Assembly: GCA_902777855.1 (NCBI GenBank)
Contig: CACYVN010000007.1
Coordinates: 92,332-156,331 of the forward strand
DNA length: 64,000 nt
Direction: 5' to 3'
DNA from: an uncultured bacterium
Lineage (GTDB): Bacteria > Cyanobacteriota > Vampirovibrionia > Gastranaerophilales > Gastranaerophilaceae
Shown here: positions 50,617 through 60,206 of the stretch, piece after piece
Layout: every line of letters begins with the position of its first letter
Numbering within the stretch: position 1 is the stretch's first letter
Position numbers and translations under genes: made by a program
Notes under the pieces: generated by a model
The model's input: only the letters and a program-made list of their open reading frames with translations
Databases searched by the model: none
What the model was told of the DNA's origin: nothing

Positions 50617-51948
50617 ATGACAAATTCGGCAAACCAGTCACAAAAACCTTTAACAACTAAAATAAATTCGCACGGCAACATAGAAATCGGCGGGTGTGAT
50701 TTGGTTGAAATTGCCGAAAAATATGGTACTCCGTTATATGTTATTGACGAGGTAACTTTAAGATCTATCTGCAAAGATTATAAAAAAGCATTTGAAAATT
50801 ACCCCAAAACCAATATTATGTACGCATCAAAAGCTCTTTGTACAAGTGCTGTCAGCACTATACTTTCACAGGAAGGTTTGGGATTTGATACTGTATCAGG
50901 CGGAGAAATTTATACCGTTTACAAAGCGGGTGCGGATATGAACAAAGTTTTGTTTAACGGTAACAACAAATCTTTTGATGAACTTAATCTGGCAATAGAT
51001 TTGGGGGTTGGCAGAATATCAGTTGATAATTTTTATGAACTTGCTTTGCTAAATACTATTGCAGAAAATAAAAATAAAACTGTAAATATTCTCTTGAGAG
51101 TTACTCCGGGGATTGAATGCCATACGCATCATTATATTCAAACCGGGCATTTGGATTCAAAATTCGGATTTGATTTAACGCAGATTGATGAGGCTGTTGA
51201 ACTTATTTTGACCGAATATACAAATTTAAAACTTCACGGTCTGCATGCTCATATCGGATCACAGATTTTTGAAACGAGTATTTATTCCGATGAAATTGAT
51301 ATTTTGTGCAGAGAACTTGCCCGTCTTGACGAAAAATTCTGTTTAAAACTTGACGAAATCAATATCGGTGGTGGTCTTGGAGTAAAATATACCGATGAAG
51401 ATGTTCCTCCATCGACCTACGAAATCGCCGAAATTATAATAAATTCGCTTAATAAAGCGGTAGAAAAGTATAATATTGAGCCGCCTGCAATATTTTTAGA
51501 GCCGGGCAGAAGTATAATTTCCATGACCGGAGTGACATTATACACAATAGGAAGTTCAAAACAGGTTCCCCAAGGTAAAAAATACGTATCAGTCGATGGC
51601 GGAATGGCTGATAACCCGCGTCCGAGTCTTTATCAGGCAAAATATTTTGCTCAAATTGCTAACAAAAAAGAAACGGATGAAACTGAAAGAGTTACTATAG
51701 GCGGTCGTTTCTGTGAATCAGGTGATATTTTAATTGAAAGTATTACTCTACCAAAACTTGATGAAGGTGATATTTTGTGTGTTTACAATACGGGTGCATA
51801 TAATTATTCAATGGCATCAAATTATAACAGGGTTGAAAAGCCCGCAATGGTGCTTTTAAACGATGGCGAGTCAGAAGTAATTGTTAAACGTGAAACTTTG
51901 GATGATTTAATAAGTTGTGATGTAATTCCTGATAGGTTGAGGAAATAG
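50617..51948 (+). CDS. lysA: diaminopimelate decarboxylase
   Basis: LysA makes lysine from meso-diaminopimelate, using PLP. The 443-residue protein has the PLP Lys in YASKALCT near residue 70, the glycine-rich HAHIGSQ near 213, the GGGLGVKY loop near 252, EPGRSI near 295 and the active-site Cys in GRFCESGDIL near 362. The start with AGAAGGAG 6 nt upstream is preferred; the frame is open 11 codons further up. cdaA begins 1 bp after the stop. Confidence 0.96.
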   Translation: MTNSANQSQKPLTTKINSHGNIEIGGCDLVEIAEKYGTPLYVIDEVTLRSICKDYKKAFENYPKTNIMYASKALCTSAVSTILSQEGLGFDTVSGGEIYTVYKAGADMNKVLFNGNNKSFDELNLAIDLGVGRISVDNFYELALLNTIAENKNKTVNILLRVTPGIECHTHHYIQTGHLDSKFGFDLTQIDEAVELILTEYTNLKLHGLHAHIGSQIFETSIYSDEIDILCRELARLDEKFCLKLDEINIGGGLGVKYTDEDVPPSTYEIAEIIINSLNKAVEKYNIEPPAIFLEPGRSIISMTGVTLYTIGSSKQVPQGKKYVSVDGGMADNPRPSLYQAKYFAQIANKKETDETERVTIGGRFCESGDILIESITLPKLDEGDILCVYNTGAYNYSMASNYNRVEKPAMVLLNDGESEVIVKRETLDDLISCDVIPDRLRK

Positions 51949-51949
51949 T

Positions 51950-52855
51950 ATGGATAGTATTTTAATTGGTCTGCAAAATGCAATAGTAGGTTGGCACACA
52001 AGTTTTAAAGATGTATTTGACTTGAAAAATGTCTTTGAAGTATTGATTATAATATCAATACTTATGCTGACCTATCAGAAATTTATTAAAAATTCGCAAT
52101 CTGAGAAATTTGTAAAAGGTGCGTTCGCGCTTGTATTTATCTGGATTTTGAGCGAAATTTTAATCGCAATTGATTTACCGATATTGGGTGTATTTTTGCG
52201 TTCGGTTGTATTATTTGTTTCATTAAGTTTAATTGTAATATTTCAGCCGGAACTTCGCAAGTTACTTGGTTACTTAGGGCAGGTGGGTTTCATTAATCGA
52301 TTATTGTCCGGGAATAAAAATGCAAAAGCAGGTAAAACTGTTGATGTTATAAAAGAGGTAATTGAAGCCGTAAAATATTTATCCAAAACTCACACCGGTG
52401 CGCTAATGGTATTTCAGAAAGATTTGAGTAATACTTTCAAAGATGTTGGAACAATTCTCAATGCGGATGTTTCAACGGAACTGATTTTGACGATTTTCCA
52501 TGTTAATACTCCGCTGCATGACGGTGCCATCGTAATTAACGGTGATAAAATAATTTCAGCTGGAGTTTTACTTCCTTTGACTGAAGATCCAAAACTCAGT
52601 TGGAAATACGGAACACGTCACAGGGCAGCAATAGGAATGACCGAAAACACAGATGCTGCGTGTCTTGTTGTATCTGAAGAAACAGGAGATGTTTCTGTTA
52701 CAATGGATGGCAGTCTCAAAAAATATGATGATATTCCGACATTAAAAGCTGATTTGGAAAATATTCTCGGAATAAGAAAATCCGAAGAAGATAATGACAG
52801 TCGCAAATTCAGTTTAGAAAAACTTATCAGTCAGAATAAAAAGTCAGAAAAATAA
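51950..52855 (+). CDS. cdaA: diadenylate cyclase CdaA (DisA_N domain)
   Basis: CdaA makes cyclic di-AMP from two ATP at the membrane; the messenger controls potassium and osmotic balance and wall stability. The 301-residue protein has three N-terminal membrane helices (about 28-45, 58-75, 80-100) and the DisA_N catalytic domain with DGAIVI near 190 and RHRAAIG near 223. The usual partner gene cdaR is absent; lysA lies just upstream (1 bp gap) and a YitT protein downstream (1 bp gap), so the three form a tight operon. A lysA-cdaA arrangement is also known to me from cyanobacteria. Confidence 0.94.
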   Translation: MDSILIGLQNAIVGWHTSFKDVFDLKNVFEVLIIISILMLTYQKFIKNSQSEKFVKGAFALVFIWILSEILIAIDLPILGVFLRSVVLFVSLSLIVIFQPELRKLLGYLGQVGFINRLLSGNKNAKAGKTVDVIKEVIEAVKYLSKTHTGALMVFQKDLSNTFKDVGTILNADVSTELILTIFHVNTPLHDGAIVINGDKIISAGVLLPLTEDPKLSWKYGTRHRAAIGMTENTDAACLVVSEETGDVSVTMDGSLKKYDDIPTLKADLENILGIRKSEEDNDSRKFSLEKLISQNKKSEK

Positions 52856-52856
52856 A

Positions 52857-53699
52857 ATGAAAAAATCTAAAATTTTAAAAATTGTAAGAAAATTATTTTT
52901 AATCACTTTTGGCGCAATAATAACAGGGTTTGCGCTCGGGTCATTCCTTTCGCCAAACGATATTATTGACGGCGGAGTCATTGGTGTTTCAATGATTTTG
53001 AGTAATGTATTCAAACTTAATTTAGGTTTACTCATTATGATTTTGAATCTGCCGTTTATTCTTATGGCGTGGAAAAAAATGGGTACAAGATTTGTTCTTT
53101 TAACAGGTTATGCAAATATTGTACTTGCACTTGCTACAAACTATTTTCACGACATACATGCAACAAACGATTTATTGTTGGCAACGGTATTTGGCGGCAT
53201 AATACTTGGGGTCGGCGTTGGAACAATTCTAAAAAGCGAAGCCTCACTTGACGGAACTGAAATGCTTTCGCTTATTGTCTCCCGCAGATTCGGGTTTAGT
53301 GTCGGGGAATTTATATTATTTATTAATGTATTTATATATGCTGTTGCAGGTTTGGTTTTTGGCTGGGAAAGCGCAATGTATTCGGTTTTGACCTACTTTA
53401 TCGGCTCAAAAGTTATTGACAGCGTAATGGAAGGTTTTAACAGTTCTAAATCCGTCAGAATTATCAGCGAAAAATCCGCTCAAATCGGTGAGGAACTCAT
53501 TGAAAAACTTGATATCAGCGTAACTTATCTTGAAGGTGTTGGCGGATATTCCGGGTTAAACAAAGAACTTATTTACTGCGTAATTTCCCGTATTGAACTG
53601 CCCAAAATGCTTGATTTGGTAAAAGAAATTGACCCGAAAGCGTTTGTTTCTGTTGTAGATGTCCACGAAGTTTACGGGGGAAGTTTCAGAAAACGTTAA
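52857..53699 (+). CDS. YitT family membrane protein (DUF161/DUF2179)
   Basis: A 280-residue protein with five or six membrane helices (ITFGAIITGFALGSF, GVSMILSN, GGIILGVGVGTILKSEASLDGTEML) and a C-terminal cytoplasmic DUF2179 domain (about 190-280, RIISEKSAQIGEELIEKLDISVTYLEGVGGYSG). YitT proteins are widespread and of unsettled function, possibly transporters. Co-transcribed with lysA and cdaA; a link to cyclic di-AMP control of transport is possible but unproven. Confidence 0.9.
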   Translation: MKKSKILKIVRKLFLITFGAIITGFALGSFLSPNDIIDGGVIGVSMILSNVFKLNLGLLIMILNLPFILMAWKKMGTRFVLLTGYANIVLALATNYFHDIHATNDLLLATVFGGIILGVGVGTILKSEASLDGTEMLSLIVSRRFGFSVGEFILFINVFIYAVAGLVFGWESAMYSVLTYFIGSKVIDSVMEGFNSSKSVRIISEKSAQIGEELIEKLDISVTYLEGVGGYSGLNKELIYCVISRIELPKMLDLVKEIDPKAFVSVVDVHEVYGGSFRKR

Positions 53700-53756
53700 A
53701 TTATAGACAAGTAAAAAAAAATATTATATACTTATTTCAGAAAAAGAGGATATAAA

Positions 53757-54104
53757 ATGGCTAAAAATAATGATACGGTTCCAATAGAGGTTACTATTTT
53801 GACATCTGACCATGATATCAAAGGGGTTGTGCATGTTTCAAAATATACAAATACAAACAGAGAACTCACAGATCTTTTAAACGACAGAGAAAGACGATTT
53901 TTAGCCGTAACAAATGCGGAAATTTATCCCCGTACGGGCAACCAGTCTCCAAGAAGATATAATTTCTTAGAAATTCACATGGATTATGTTTTGATGGTTC
54001 ATCCTACAACACAAGCGGTATTCCGGGATTCAGGCAAAACTCAGGAAGATATTGCACGTTTCAGAGATTTGAGAGCAAAACTGAACCAAACAAAACCGTT
54101 TTAA
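53757..54104 (+). CDS. conserved small hypothetical protein
   Basis: A 115-residue soluble protein, beta-rich: VPIEVTILTSDHDIKGVVHV, LTDLLNDRERRFLAVTNAEIYP and HMDYVLMVHP. The pattern of a small Sm-like or barrel domain with a RERRFLAVTNAEI stretch is seen in uncharacterised conserved bacterial proteins. AGAGGATA is the ribosome binding site. No clear partner. Confidence 0.75.
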   Translation: MAKNNDTVPIEVTILTSDHDIKGVVHVSKYTNTNRELTDLLNDRERRFLAVTNAEIYPRTGNQSPRRYNFLEIHMDYVLMVHPTTQAVFRDSGKTQEDIARFRDLRAKLNQTKPF

Positions 54105-54140
54105 TCAGCAAAAAATATTTTTACAGGTTTTTAAATATCC

Positions 54141-55307
54141 ATGACGAGCGGATATTATTTAGTTTCAAAAATCACTAAATTGCCTTATTACAAGTATAAG
54201 GGAAACCCGTTGCGACTCATTAATCAAACAGCGAGAACGGTTAATGAAGTTGTTGTCCGTTCAAAAAACAATTCCAAACTTGAAAGAAAAATTACCACTT
54301 TTTACAATTCCAACGGAGATATAATAGAACGTGTTTTGGATTTTTCCGATAAACCGTACAGAAACAGAATTTATAAAAAGCGTGATAATGTTATAGGTCA
54401 GGATGAATTTGTTATTTCCACGCATGTTAGAGAATACACTATGCCAAGAGCCTTAAAACAAACTCATATTGATTCTGTTAGTGACGGCTTTAGCAGAACA
54501 CTTTTCTGGACTCCTGTTAAATTTTTTACAAATCATCTTAGTGAAAATATTAATACCGGCGAAAAAGTATTGTCGCAGACATACCAGACAAATCTTATGA
54601 AACCGCAAAAAGAAACTCATACTTTCATTGAATATCCTCATATTATAAAAGGTAAAATTGAAAATAAAGTAAAAAAGATTTTGAAATTCAGCGTTAATAC
54701 CTTTAACGGGTATAAAGTTAACAAAAAAAATGCTTTTGAACAGGGAACAAAACTCCCGCAAAATGATTCATATTTAGGGATAAGAGCATTGGATATTAAT
54801 GAATCTAAAACTGCTTTTTGTGAAAAATTTATTGAAGAAAGAGGTTTGAAAAATAAGAAAATAAAAATTAATCCTGAATATCTCCCTGCTGATGACAGGG
54901 AGGAACTTGCAAAAGCTTTGTTTGACCCCAATGAAGGCAGTATTAATTTTGTCAGAGGACACAAATTTATTTCAAAATCTGAAGTGTGTGCAACTTCACG
55001 CCACGAAACCGAGCATGGCTGGCAATTTTATCTTCATGCTCGAAATACACAGGGTGGAACAACTCTCTGGGAAGAAAAAATGTATAATATTTTTAAAGAT
55101 TTACCAAAATCAAGGAAAAAGGAAGCGCAAGAATATACGGCTTCAATTCGCAGCTATGTAACAATAGCCGAAAACAGAGAACAATACAGACAAAATTTTA
55201 TTGAAAAGCGTGCAAACGAGCAGGGAGAAAAGGCAAAAGTTTTATATGATTATGAAAGAGCGGAAATCCAAAAAGAATTCCCGCACATTCCGCAAGAACT
55301 TTTGTAA
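54141..55307 (+). CDS. large hypothetical zincin-like protein (HETEH)
   Basis: A 388-residue protein without signal peptide. An HExxH motif, HETEH, is near residue 289 in ATSRHETEHGWQFYLHARN, preceded by a DUF-like domain of about 280 residues rich in Lys, Asn and Tyr, and followed by a helix with ENREQYRQNFIEKRANEQGE, where Glu residues could be the third zinc ligand. The N-terminus (MTSGYYLVSKITKLPYYKYK) is basic and aromatic. No ribosome binding site is visible and the start is uncertain. A metallopeptidase, perhaps exported by a route without cleaved signal, is the working guess. Confidence 0.65.
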   Translation: MTSGYYLVSKITKLPYYKYKGNPLRLINQTARTVNEVVVRSKNNSKLERKITTFYNSNGDIIERVLDFSDKPYRNRIYKKRDNVIGQDEFVISTHVREYTMPRALKQTHIDSVSDGFSRTLFWTPVKFFTNHLSENINTGEKVLSQTYQTNLMKPQKETHTFIEYPHIIKGKIENKVKKILKFSVNTFNGYKVNKKNAFEQGTKLPQNDSYLGIRALDINESKTAFCEKFIEERGLKNKKIKINPEYLPADDREELAKALFDPNEGSINFVRGHKFISKSEVCATSRHETEHGWQFYLHARNTQGGTTLWEEKMYNIFKDLPKSRKKEAQEYTASIRSYVTIAENREQYRQNFIEKRANEQGEKAKVLYDYERAEIQKEFPHIPQELL

Positions 55308-55315
55308 AACTTTGA

Positions 55316-55789
55316 TTAGTCGGCATCAAGATATTCTGTTACGAGTTCTGACATGCATTTGCGTTCGTCAAAAATTTCATTTTCATTGAAATAAATTGCG
55401 ATTTCTCTTTCAGCACTTTCAACGCTGTCAGATCCATGAACAACGTTATATTCCATAACTTGTGCAAAATCTGCACGGATTGTTCCGACTTCTGCTTTGT
55501 CAGGATCTGTTGCTCCCATCAAGTGTCTTACTCCGGCAACCGCATTGTAACCTTCAACAACCATCGCAACAATAGGGCCACTTTGAATATATCGGATAAG
55601 TCTTGGGTAAAACGGTTTGCCTTCATGCTCTGCGTAGTGTGCTTTTGCCTGAGCATCCGTTACTTGAAGCATTTTTAATGCAGTTACTTTGTATCCTTTA
55701 GTTTCAAATCTTTTAATAACTTCACCGACAAGTCCTCTTTGTACTCCGTCAGGCTTTACGGCTACGAATGTTCTCTCTTCCGGTCGCAT
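55316..55789 (-). CDS. ndk: nucleoside diphosphate kinase
   Basis: Ndk moves the terminal phosphate between nucleoside triphosphates and diphosphates. The start MRPEERTFVAVKPDGVQRGL follows an AAGGAG ribosome binding site; the frame opens 12 codons earlier. The phospho-His lies in NVVHGSDSVESAEREIAIYF near residue 119. Length (157 residues) is slightly above the usual 140-150 because of a short C-terminal extension (SELVTEYLDAD). Convergent with the zincin gene, with 8 bp between stops. Confidence 0.96.
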   Translation of the reverse strand: MRPEERTFVAVKPDGVQRGLVGEVIKRFETKGYKVTALKMLQVTDAQAKAHYAEHEGKPFYPRLIRYIQSGPIVAMVVEGYNAVAGVRHLMGATDPDKAEVGTIRADFAQVMEYNVVHGSDSVESAEREIAIYFNENEIFDERKCMSELVTEYLDAD

Positions 55790-55872
55790 AATAAATCTCC
55801 TTAAAAATCTTCCATACACATCCATAGTATCATGAATTTAATCTTTTTACAAATCTATGTTATAATATCGCT

Positions 55873-56808
55873 ATGAAAAAGATTTTATTATCCTTAATTT
55901 TAGCCTTTTTTGTGTTATCTCCTGTTTTGGCAAGTGAAATAGAAGACGATTATTTTGATATTGCGGGAAATTATTGTGTGACCGGGGATTATAAATCTGC
56001 AATGGAATATCTTGATAAAATTCTTCAAATAAATCCTTCGAATAAGCGTGCAATGGATTTAAAAAACGGATTAAATCATGTAATTTCCAAGGATAACAAA
56101 TCTTTTATAGATAATGTTTCCCCGCTTGTTAGAGATGCTATGGAATACAAAAGAAACGGAGATGAAACAAGAGAATGGAATACTCTTGTAAAAGCGACCG
56201 AAGATTCAAATGCTTATATTGCATACTATTATTTAGGAAATTTTTACCGTTCAAAAAAAGAATACAAAAATGCTTTGAATGCATACAGTGCCTCGTCTTC
56301 GGCAAGAACCGATTTTGCTCCGGCATATTTAGCGACTGCTATTGTTCTTTTTGAAACAGGTCAGTATAACAGCGCAATTAATCCTATTGATAAATATTTG
56401 TCTTTTAATCCTGAAGATGATTTGGCTTATGCAATGAAATCAAGGGCAGAATTTGAGCTCGGAATGCTCACTCAGGCAAAGGATGATAATGATATTGCGA
56501 TAGGAATTAATGATTGTCCTGAGTATCAATTTGACAGAGCAAAAATTTTGTACAGACAGGGTGAATATAAAGAATCAAAAGAACTTTTTAAATCATTGCT
56601 GAATAACATACAAACCTCAAAAATTTATGAATATATGGGGCTTTGTGATTTAGCCCTCAAAGATTATTCAGGAGCACTGACAAATTTTGACAGAGCAATC
56701 CTCTTAACTAATGATGACGAATATCTTGAAATGAAATATAATGAAGCAAAACAACTATTGGAAAACAAGAATAATGAGGCATCACAACAGACAGCATTTC
56801 CATACTAA
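55873..56808 (+). CDS. exported TPR repeat protein
   Basis: A signal peptide (MKKILLSLILAFFVLSPVLA) precedes about 280 residues of TPR repeats (for example NYCVTGDYKSAMEYLDKILQINP and APAYLATAIVLFETGQYNSA). Periplasmic scaffold of unknown partner, 311 residues. An extended -10 (TGTTATAAT, 55858-55866) ends 6 nt before the ATG, with no ribosome binding site, so a leaderless mRNA is predicted. The next gene overlaps its 3' end by about 35 bp. Confidence 0.83.
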   Translation: MKKILLSLILAFFVLSPVLASEIEDDYFDIAGNYCVTGDYKSAMEYLDKILQINPSNKRAMDLKNGLNHVISKDNKSFIDNVSPLVRDAMEYKRNGDETREWNTLVKATEDSNAYIAYYYLGNFYRSKKEYKNALNAYSASSSARTDFAPAYLATAIVLFETGQYNSAINPIDKYLSFNPEDDLAYAMKSRAEFELGMLTQAKDDNDIAIGINDCPEYQFDRAKILYRQGEYKESKELFKSLLNNIQTSKIYEYMGLCDLALKDYSGALTNFDRAILLTNDDEYLEMKYNEAKQLLENKNNEASQQTAFPY

Positions 56809-57763
56809 GCCAAATGGTTTTTGGTCAAAATTGTCAAATACTTTTGTGACAATTTGCATGACTGTTGCTTTGATGTGGGGTTTGCAGGCATGCAGCAATG
56901 TTTCTGCCTTGCGTTTTGTTCAGCTAAGTGATGTGCATTTTTTGGAAAACGGTTCTAATACAACATTCAAGATGATTGGAGAATCTCCCCGTTTATTAGA
57001 TGATGCAGTAGCACAGATTAATGAGCAAAAAGACCTTGATTTTGTCATGATTACAGGTGATTTGATAGATAAACCTCTTGAAAAAGAATTAAAAGCTGTT
57101 TTACCGCATCTTCAAAATCTGAATTATCCGTGGTATTTTGCTTTTGGCAATCACGACAGATGTGTCGGCGGATATTTGCAGACGGATTTGTATCTGAAAA
57201 TGCTCAGAGAAGCTAATCCTGATTTTGATTTTGACAATCCGTATTATTCATTTGTACCTAAAAAGGGTTACAGGGTGATAGTTTTAGATGATATTATAAC
57301 AAGTGAAATCACCTCTCAGGGCTATGTTGATGAAAAACAATTAAAATGGCTAAAAAAAGAACTTGATAAAGCAAAAAATGATACTGCATTAATTTTTATG
57401 CATGTACCTCTTATTGAACCTTTTGCAAGTCCAAATCACAGATTACGTAATGCATCTGCTGTTATGGGTCTGATTGAGAGTTATAAAAATCCAATCGGGG
57501 TATTTCAGGGACATTATCATGCAACAAGAGTTGTTCAGCACGACAATGTTTTGTATGTAAACACTCCGGCTTTAGTATCATATCCTGATGCGTTCAGACT
57601 AATTACGGTGCAGAATTATAAAGACAAAACCGTTTTTGAACTCAAATGGTTTGAAACAAGAGAAAAAACAATTCAAAAAATGGCAAAACTCCTTGTTATT
57701 GCATCTTCAATCTATACCGGAGAAGATAAAGAACGCAACGGAGTATATGAAATACAAAAATAA
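56774..57763 (+). CDS. exported calcineurin-like metallophosphoesterase
   Basis: The 329-residue protein has an N-terminal hydrophobic segment ending in a possible lipobox (ALMWGLQACS) and then the metallophosphoesterase motifs in order: LSDVHF near 56, GDLID near 96, GNHD near 127, and MHVPL and GHYHATR near 215 and 250. These coordinate a two-metal centre for phosphoester cleavage; substrate unknown. The start is uncertain: 56774 overlaps the upstream TPR gene by 35 bp, and earlier (56741) or later (56858) ATGs are possible. Confidence 0.88.
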   Translation: MRHHNRQHFHTKPNGFWSKLSNTFVTICMTVALMWGLQACSNVSALRFVQLSDVHFLENGSNTTFKMIGESPRLLDDAVAQINEQKDLDFVMITGDLIDKPLEKELKAVLPHLQNLNYPWYFAFGNHDRCVGGYLQTDLYLKMLREANPDFDFDNPYYSFVPKKGYRVIVLDDIITSEITSQGYVDEKQLKWLKKELDKAKNDTALIFMHVPLIEPFASPNHRLRNASAVMGLIESYKNPIGVFQGHYHATRVVQHDNVLYVNTPALVSYPDAFRLITVQNYKDKTVFELKWFETREKTIQKMAKLLVIASSIYTGEDKERNGVYEIQK

Positions 57764-57774
57764 AGGTTAATAAT

Positions 57775-58698
57775 ATGGAAGATTTTAAAGTAAAATTCAG
57801 AGGTGTGCGAGGCAGTTTTCCTGTTGCTGATAAGAAATTTTTACAATACGGCGGGAATACTTCTTGTGTTGAAGTTCAGGTTGGTGGACATACAATAATT
57901 CTTGATGCGGGAACCGGTATTGTAAAAATAGGTGACAAGCTGCTTGAAAAATATATTAAATCAGGAATGGAAACAAAAGACAGAACCCCTGTCAGTGCTT
58001 CTGTTTTGATTTCTCACATTCATCAGGATCATCTGCTTGGCCTCACGTTTTTTAAACCGATGCATCTTCAGAATGCACAAATAAACATCTTTGGTGACGG
58101 AAATCCAAGTAGTGATTTAAAAGAAAATTTATCTAATTTGGTTTTTGGCAAAACTTTTCCGCTTGATTTGGTAGATATTCAATGTAAATTAAATATTCAT
58201 AATTTATCAGAGGATTATGCAATTTTATTCAAACCAGACAGTGAACCGATTCTTGTACCAAAAAATGAAATTTTTCAGGATGAAAATGATGTTTTGGTTA
58301 CTTATTATAAGTCTTATGTTCATCCGCAAAGCGGTGTTATGATTTATAAAATCAGTTATAAAGGAAAAAGTTTGGTTTATGCGACTGATAAAGAAAGTTA
58401 TTTTGGCGGGGATAAAAAATTTGTCCGTTTTTCAAAGAATTGTGACATTTTAATTCATGATGCGCAATACACATCCGAGGATTACTTAAATCCTCATTCT
58501 CCCAAACAGGGATTTGGGCATTCAACTTATGATATGGCAATTGAAGCTATGCATCAGACCGGGGCAAAAAATCTTGTATTTTTCCACTACGAGCCATCTT
58601 ACGATGATTATAAACTTGATAAAATAAAAGAATTATATACTTCAAATAACAAAAATGTATATATGGCTTATGAGGGTCTGGAATTAAATATTGAATAA
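57775..58698 (+). CDS. MBL-fold metal-dependent hydrolase
   Basis: A 307-residue metallo-beta-lactamase-fold protein: start FKVKFRGVRGSFPV, TIILDAGTGIVKIG near 41, the zinc-binding HIHQDH near 82-87, DAQY near 225 and FGHSTYDMAIEA followed by FFHYEP. The RGVRGS start and sequence order resemble RNase Z/PhnP-like members that act on phosphodiesters; the substrate is unknown. It follows the phosphoesterase gene by 11 bp, so both may belong to one operon. Confidence 0.88.
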   Translation: MEDFKVKFRGVRGSFPVADKKFLQYGGNTSCVEVQVGGHTIILDAGTGIVKIGDKLLEKYIKSGMETKDRTPVSASVLISHIHQDHLLGLTFFKPMHLQNAQINIFGDGNPSSDLKENLSNLVFGKTFPLDLVDIQCKLNIHNLSEDYAILFKPDSEPILVPKNEIFQDENDVLVTYYKSYVHPQSGVMIYKISYKGKSLVYATDKESYFGGDKKFVRFSKNCDILIHDAQYTSEDYLNPHSPKQGFGHSTYDMAIEAMHQTGAKNLVFFHYEPSYDDYKLDKIKELYTSNNKNVYMAYEGLELNIE

Positions 58699-58724
58699 AT
58701 AAAAATAATTATTAAAAGGTTTAT

Positions 58725-59288
58725 ATGAAAAAGTTATTCATAATTGCACTTATTTTAATAGCAATTCCCGCATTTGCAGCTCCGGGTACAATCGTGACAT
58801 ATACTATTGATCCTGAAAAAAATGCCTGGCAGCACAATAATGTAGGGATAAATTATATGGAAGAAAAATGCTATTATGCTGCAATACAGGAATTTAAAAT
58901 TGCAATAAGTCTTAATCCAAAGGCTCAGTCTACGGCAATTTATATGAATAATTTGGGTAAGGCATATTTGGTTATAGGTTATCCGGAGCTTGCTTTGGGA
59001 TGTTTTGAAGATGCCTTAAAACAATATAGTCTGAATTTTGAATTTTATGAGAATCTTGCAAAGTGTTATGAACAGTTGGGCAAAACAAATGAACAACTTT
59101 CAAAATATCAGGGCGAAATTGATAAAAATCCGCTTGCAAAAGTAATGATAGGTCTTTTACAGGAACAAAAAGGAAACAAAAAGCAGGCAATAACAATATT
59201 AGATGATTTTGCTATGTCCGAACCCGATTTGATTATAACTCCGGCTGTAAAAAAACATATCAAAGATTTAATAAAGGGCATTAATTAA
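58725..59288 (+). CDS. small exported TPR protein
   Basis: Signal peptide MKKLFIIALILIAIPAFA, then three to four TPR-like repeats (VGINYMEEKCYYAAIQEFKI, MNNLGKAYLVIGYPELALGC) and a basic tail, 187 residues in all. Probably the last gene of a run from 55873. Partner unknown. Confidence 0.8.
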   Translation: MKKLFIIALILIAIPAFAAPGTIVTYTIDPEKNAWQHNNVGINYMEEKCYYAAIQEFKIAISLNPKAQSTAIYMNNLGKAYLVIGYPELALGCFEDALKQYSLNFEFYENLAKCYEQLGKTNEQLSKYQGEIDKNPLAKVMIGLLQEQKGNKKQAITILDDFAMSEPDLIITPAVKKHIKDLIKGIN

Positions 59289-59292
59289 TAAA

Positions 59293-59955
59293 TTAGTATC
59301 TTAACGATTTAGAAATCTTTGAATGAATAGCATTTGCTTTGCTCAGATATTGGGTAAGTTTATCGTAATTCTGTACTTTTTCACCGTACGGAATATTCAT
59401 ATCCATAAGTTCATCAACACTTCGGCTGATTTTGGATAACTGTTCCAATGAATCGCTTAATGTAACAACGGAATTAACTTTTTTTGAAATTTTTGCAAGA
59501 ATGTTTCTTGAAACAAATGACTGTACTTTGTACATTACAGGCATTTTTTCTTTGAGAGTGGATTGCAGAGTTTTTTCTTTGTCACCTAATACACGTCCGC
59601 CGTATGCGCGTTGTTTTTCAAGGGAAGAAAGTTCCTGCATATATCTTTGACGTTTTGCTTTTAAGCCTAATGCTTCGTTTTGTGTCCCGTAATTATCGGC
59701 AAGTTTTATTTTTTCGTCTAAATCTTTTATTGATTGTTCTTTTTCTTTTATGCGATAATCAATACTCAATTCCTGTTCTTCTGCCTGGTCAAATTTTGAA
59801 TTATTTAAAATTGTCGAATCATATCCGTTTAATCTTTTTGGGTTTTGAGTAAAAGAAATTTGATTTTTTGAATTGAAAGGATTTACCGGAGAAAATCCGA
59901 ATTCTCTGGAAAAAATATTTGTATTTATGCTATTCTTTTGGGTATTATTGTCCAT
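59293..59955 (-). CDS. coiled-coil hypothetical protein with Asn/aromatic N-terminal motif
   Basis: A 220-residue protein with an Asn-rich, aromatic N-terminus (MDNNTQKNSINTNIFSREFG and FSPVNPFNSKNQISF) and long helices (about 50-220). No signal peptide. TATAAT on the minus strand (59967-59962) ends 6 nt before the ATG at 59955, so the start there is favoured over the one 7 codons upstream, and the mRNA should be leaderless. The helical body resembles export or structural proteins but no family is recognised. Confidence 0.65.
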   Translation of the reverse strand: MDNNTQKNSINTNIFSREFGFSPVNPFNSKNQISFTQNPKRLNGYDSTILNNSKFDQAEEQELSIDYRIKEKEQSIKDLDEKIKLADNYGTQNEALGLKAKRQRYMQELSSLEKQRAYGGRVLGDKEKTLQSTLKEKMPVMYKVQSFVSRNILAKISKKVNSVVTLSDSLEQLSKISRSVDELMDMNIPYGEKVQNYDKLTQYLSKANAIHSKISKSLRY

Positions 59956-60171
59956 ACCTACATTATAAACCGTCAAAAAAATTTTTTTGCCCTTTAAAAG
60001 TATGATATTTACACAATAGGTTTAAAATTGTTGACCGTAATTCATTTATGAAATCAAATAATTTCTAATTTTTGTGAAGTTTGCTTCGAATTTCCTGTTC
60101 TTTCATAATAATTCCCTTACACATAGAAATATCTACAATAACATAGAAACTTGTATCGTATTTATAGAAAA

Positions 60172-60200
60172 TTGTCAATAGATTGCTTTAATAATATTAT
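60172..60200 (+). promoter_or_regulatory. leaderless promoter of the second small HTH gene
   Basis: TTGTCA (60172-60177), 17-bp spacer, TATTAT (60195-60200), 6 nt to the ATG; the same geometry as at 41634. The region 59977-60171 shows no gene. Confidence 0.7.
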
Positions 60201-60206
60201 GAAACT

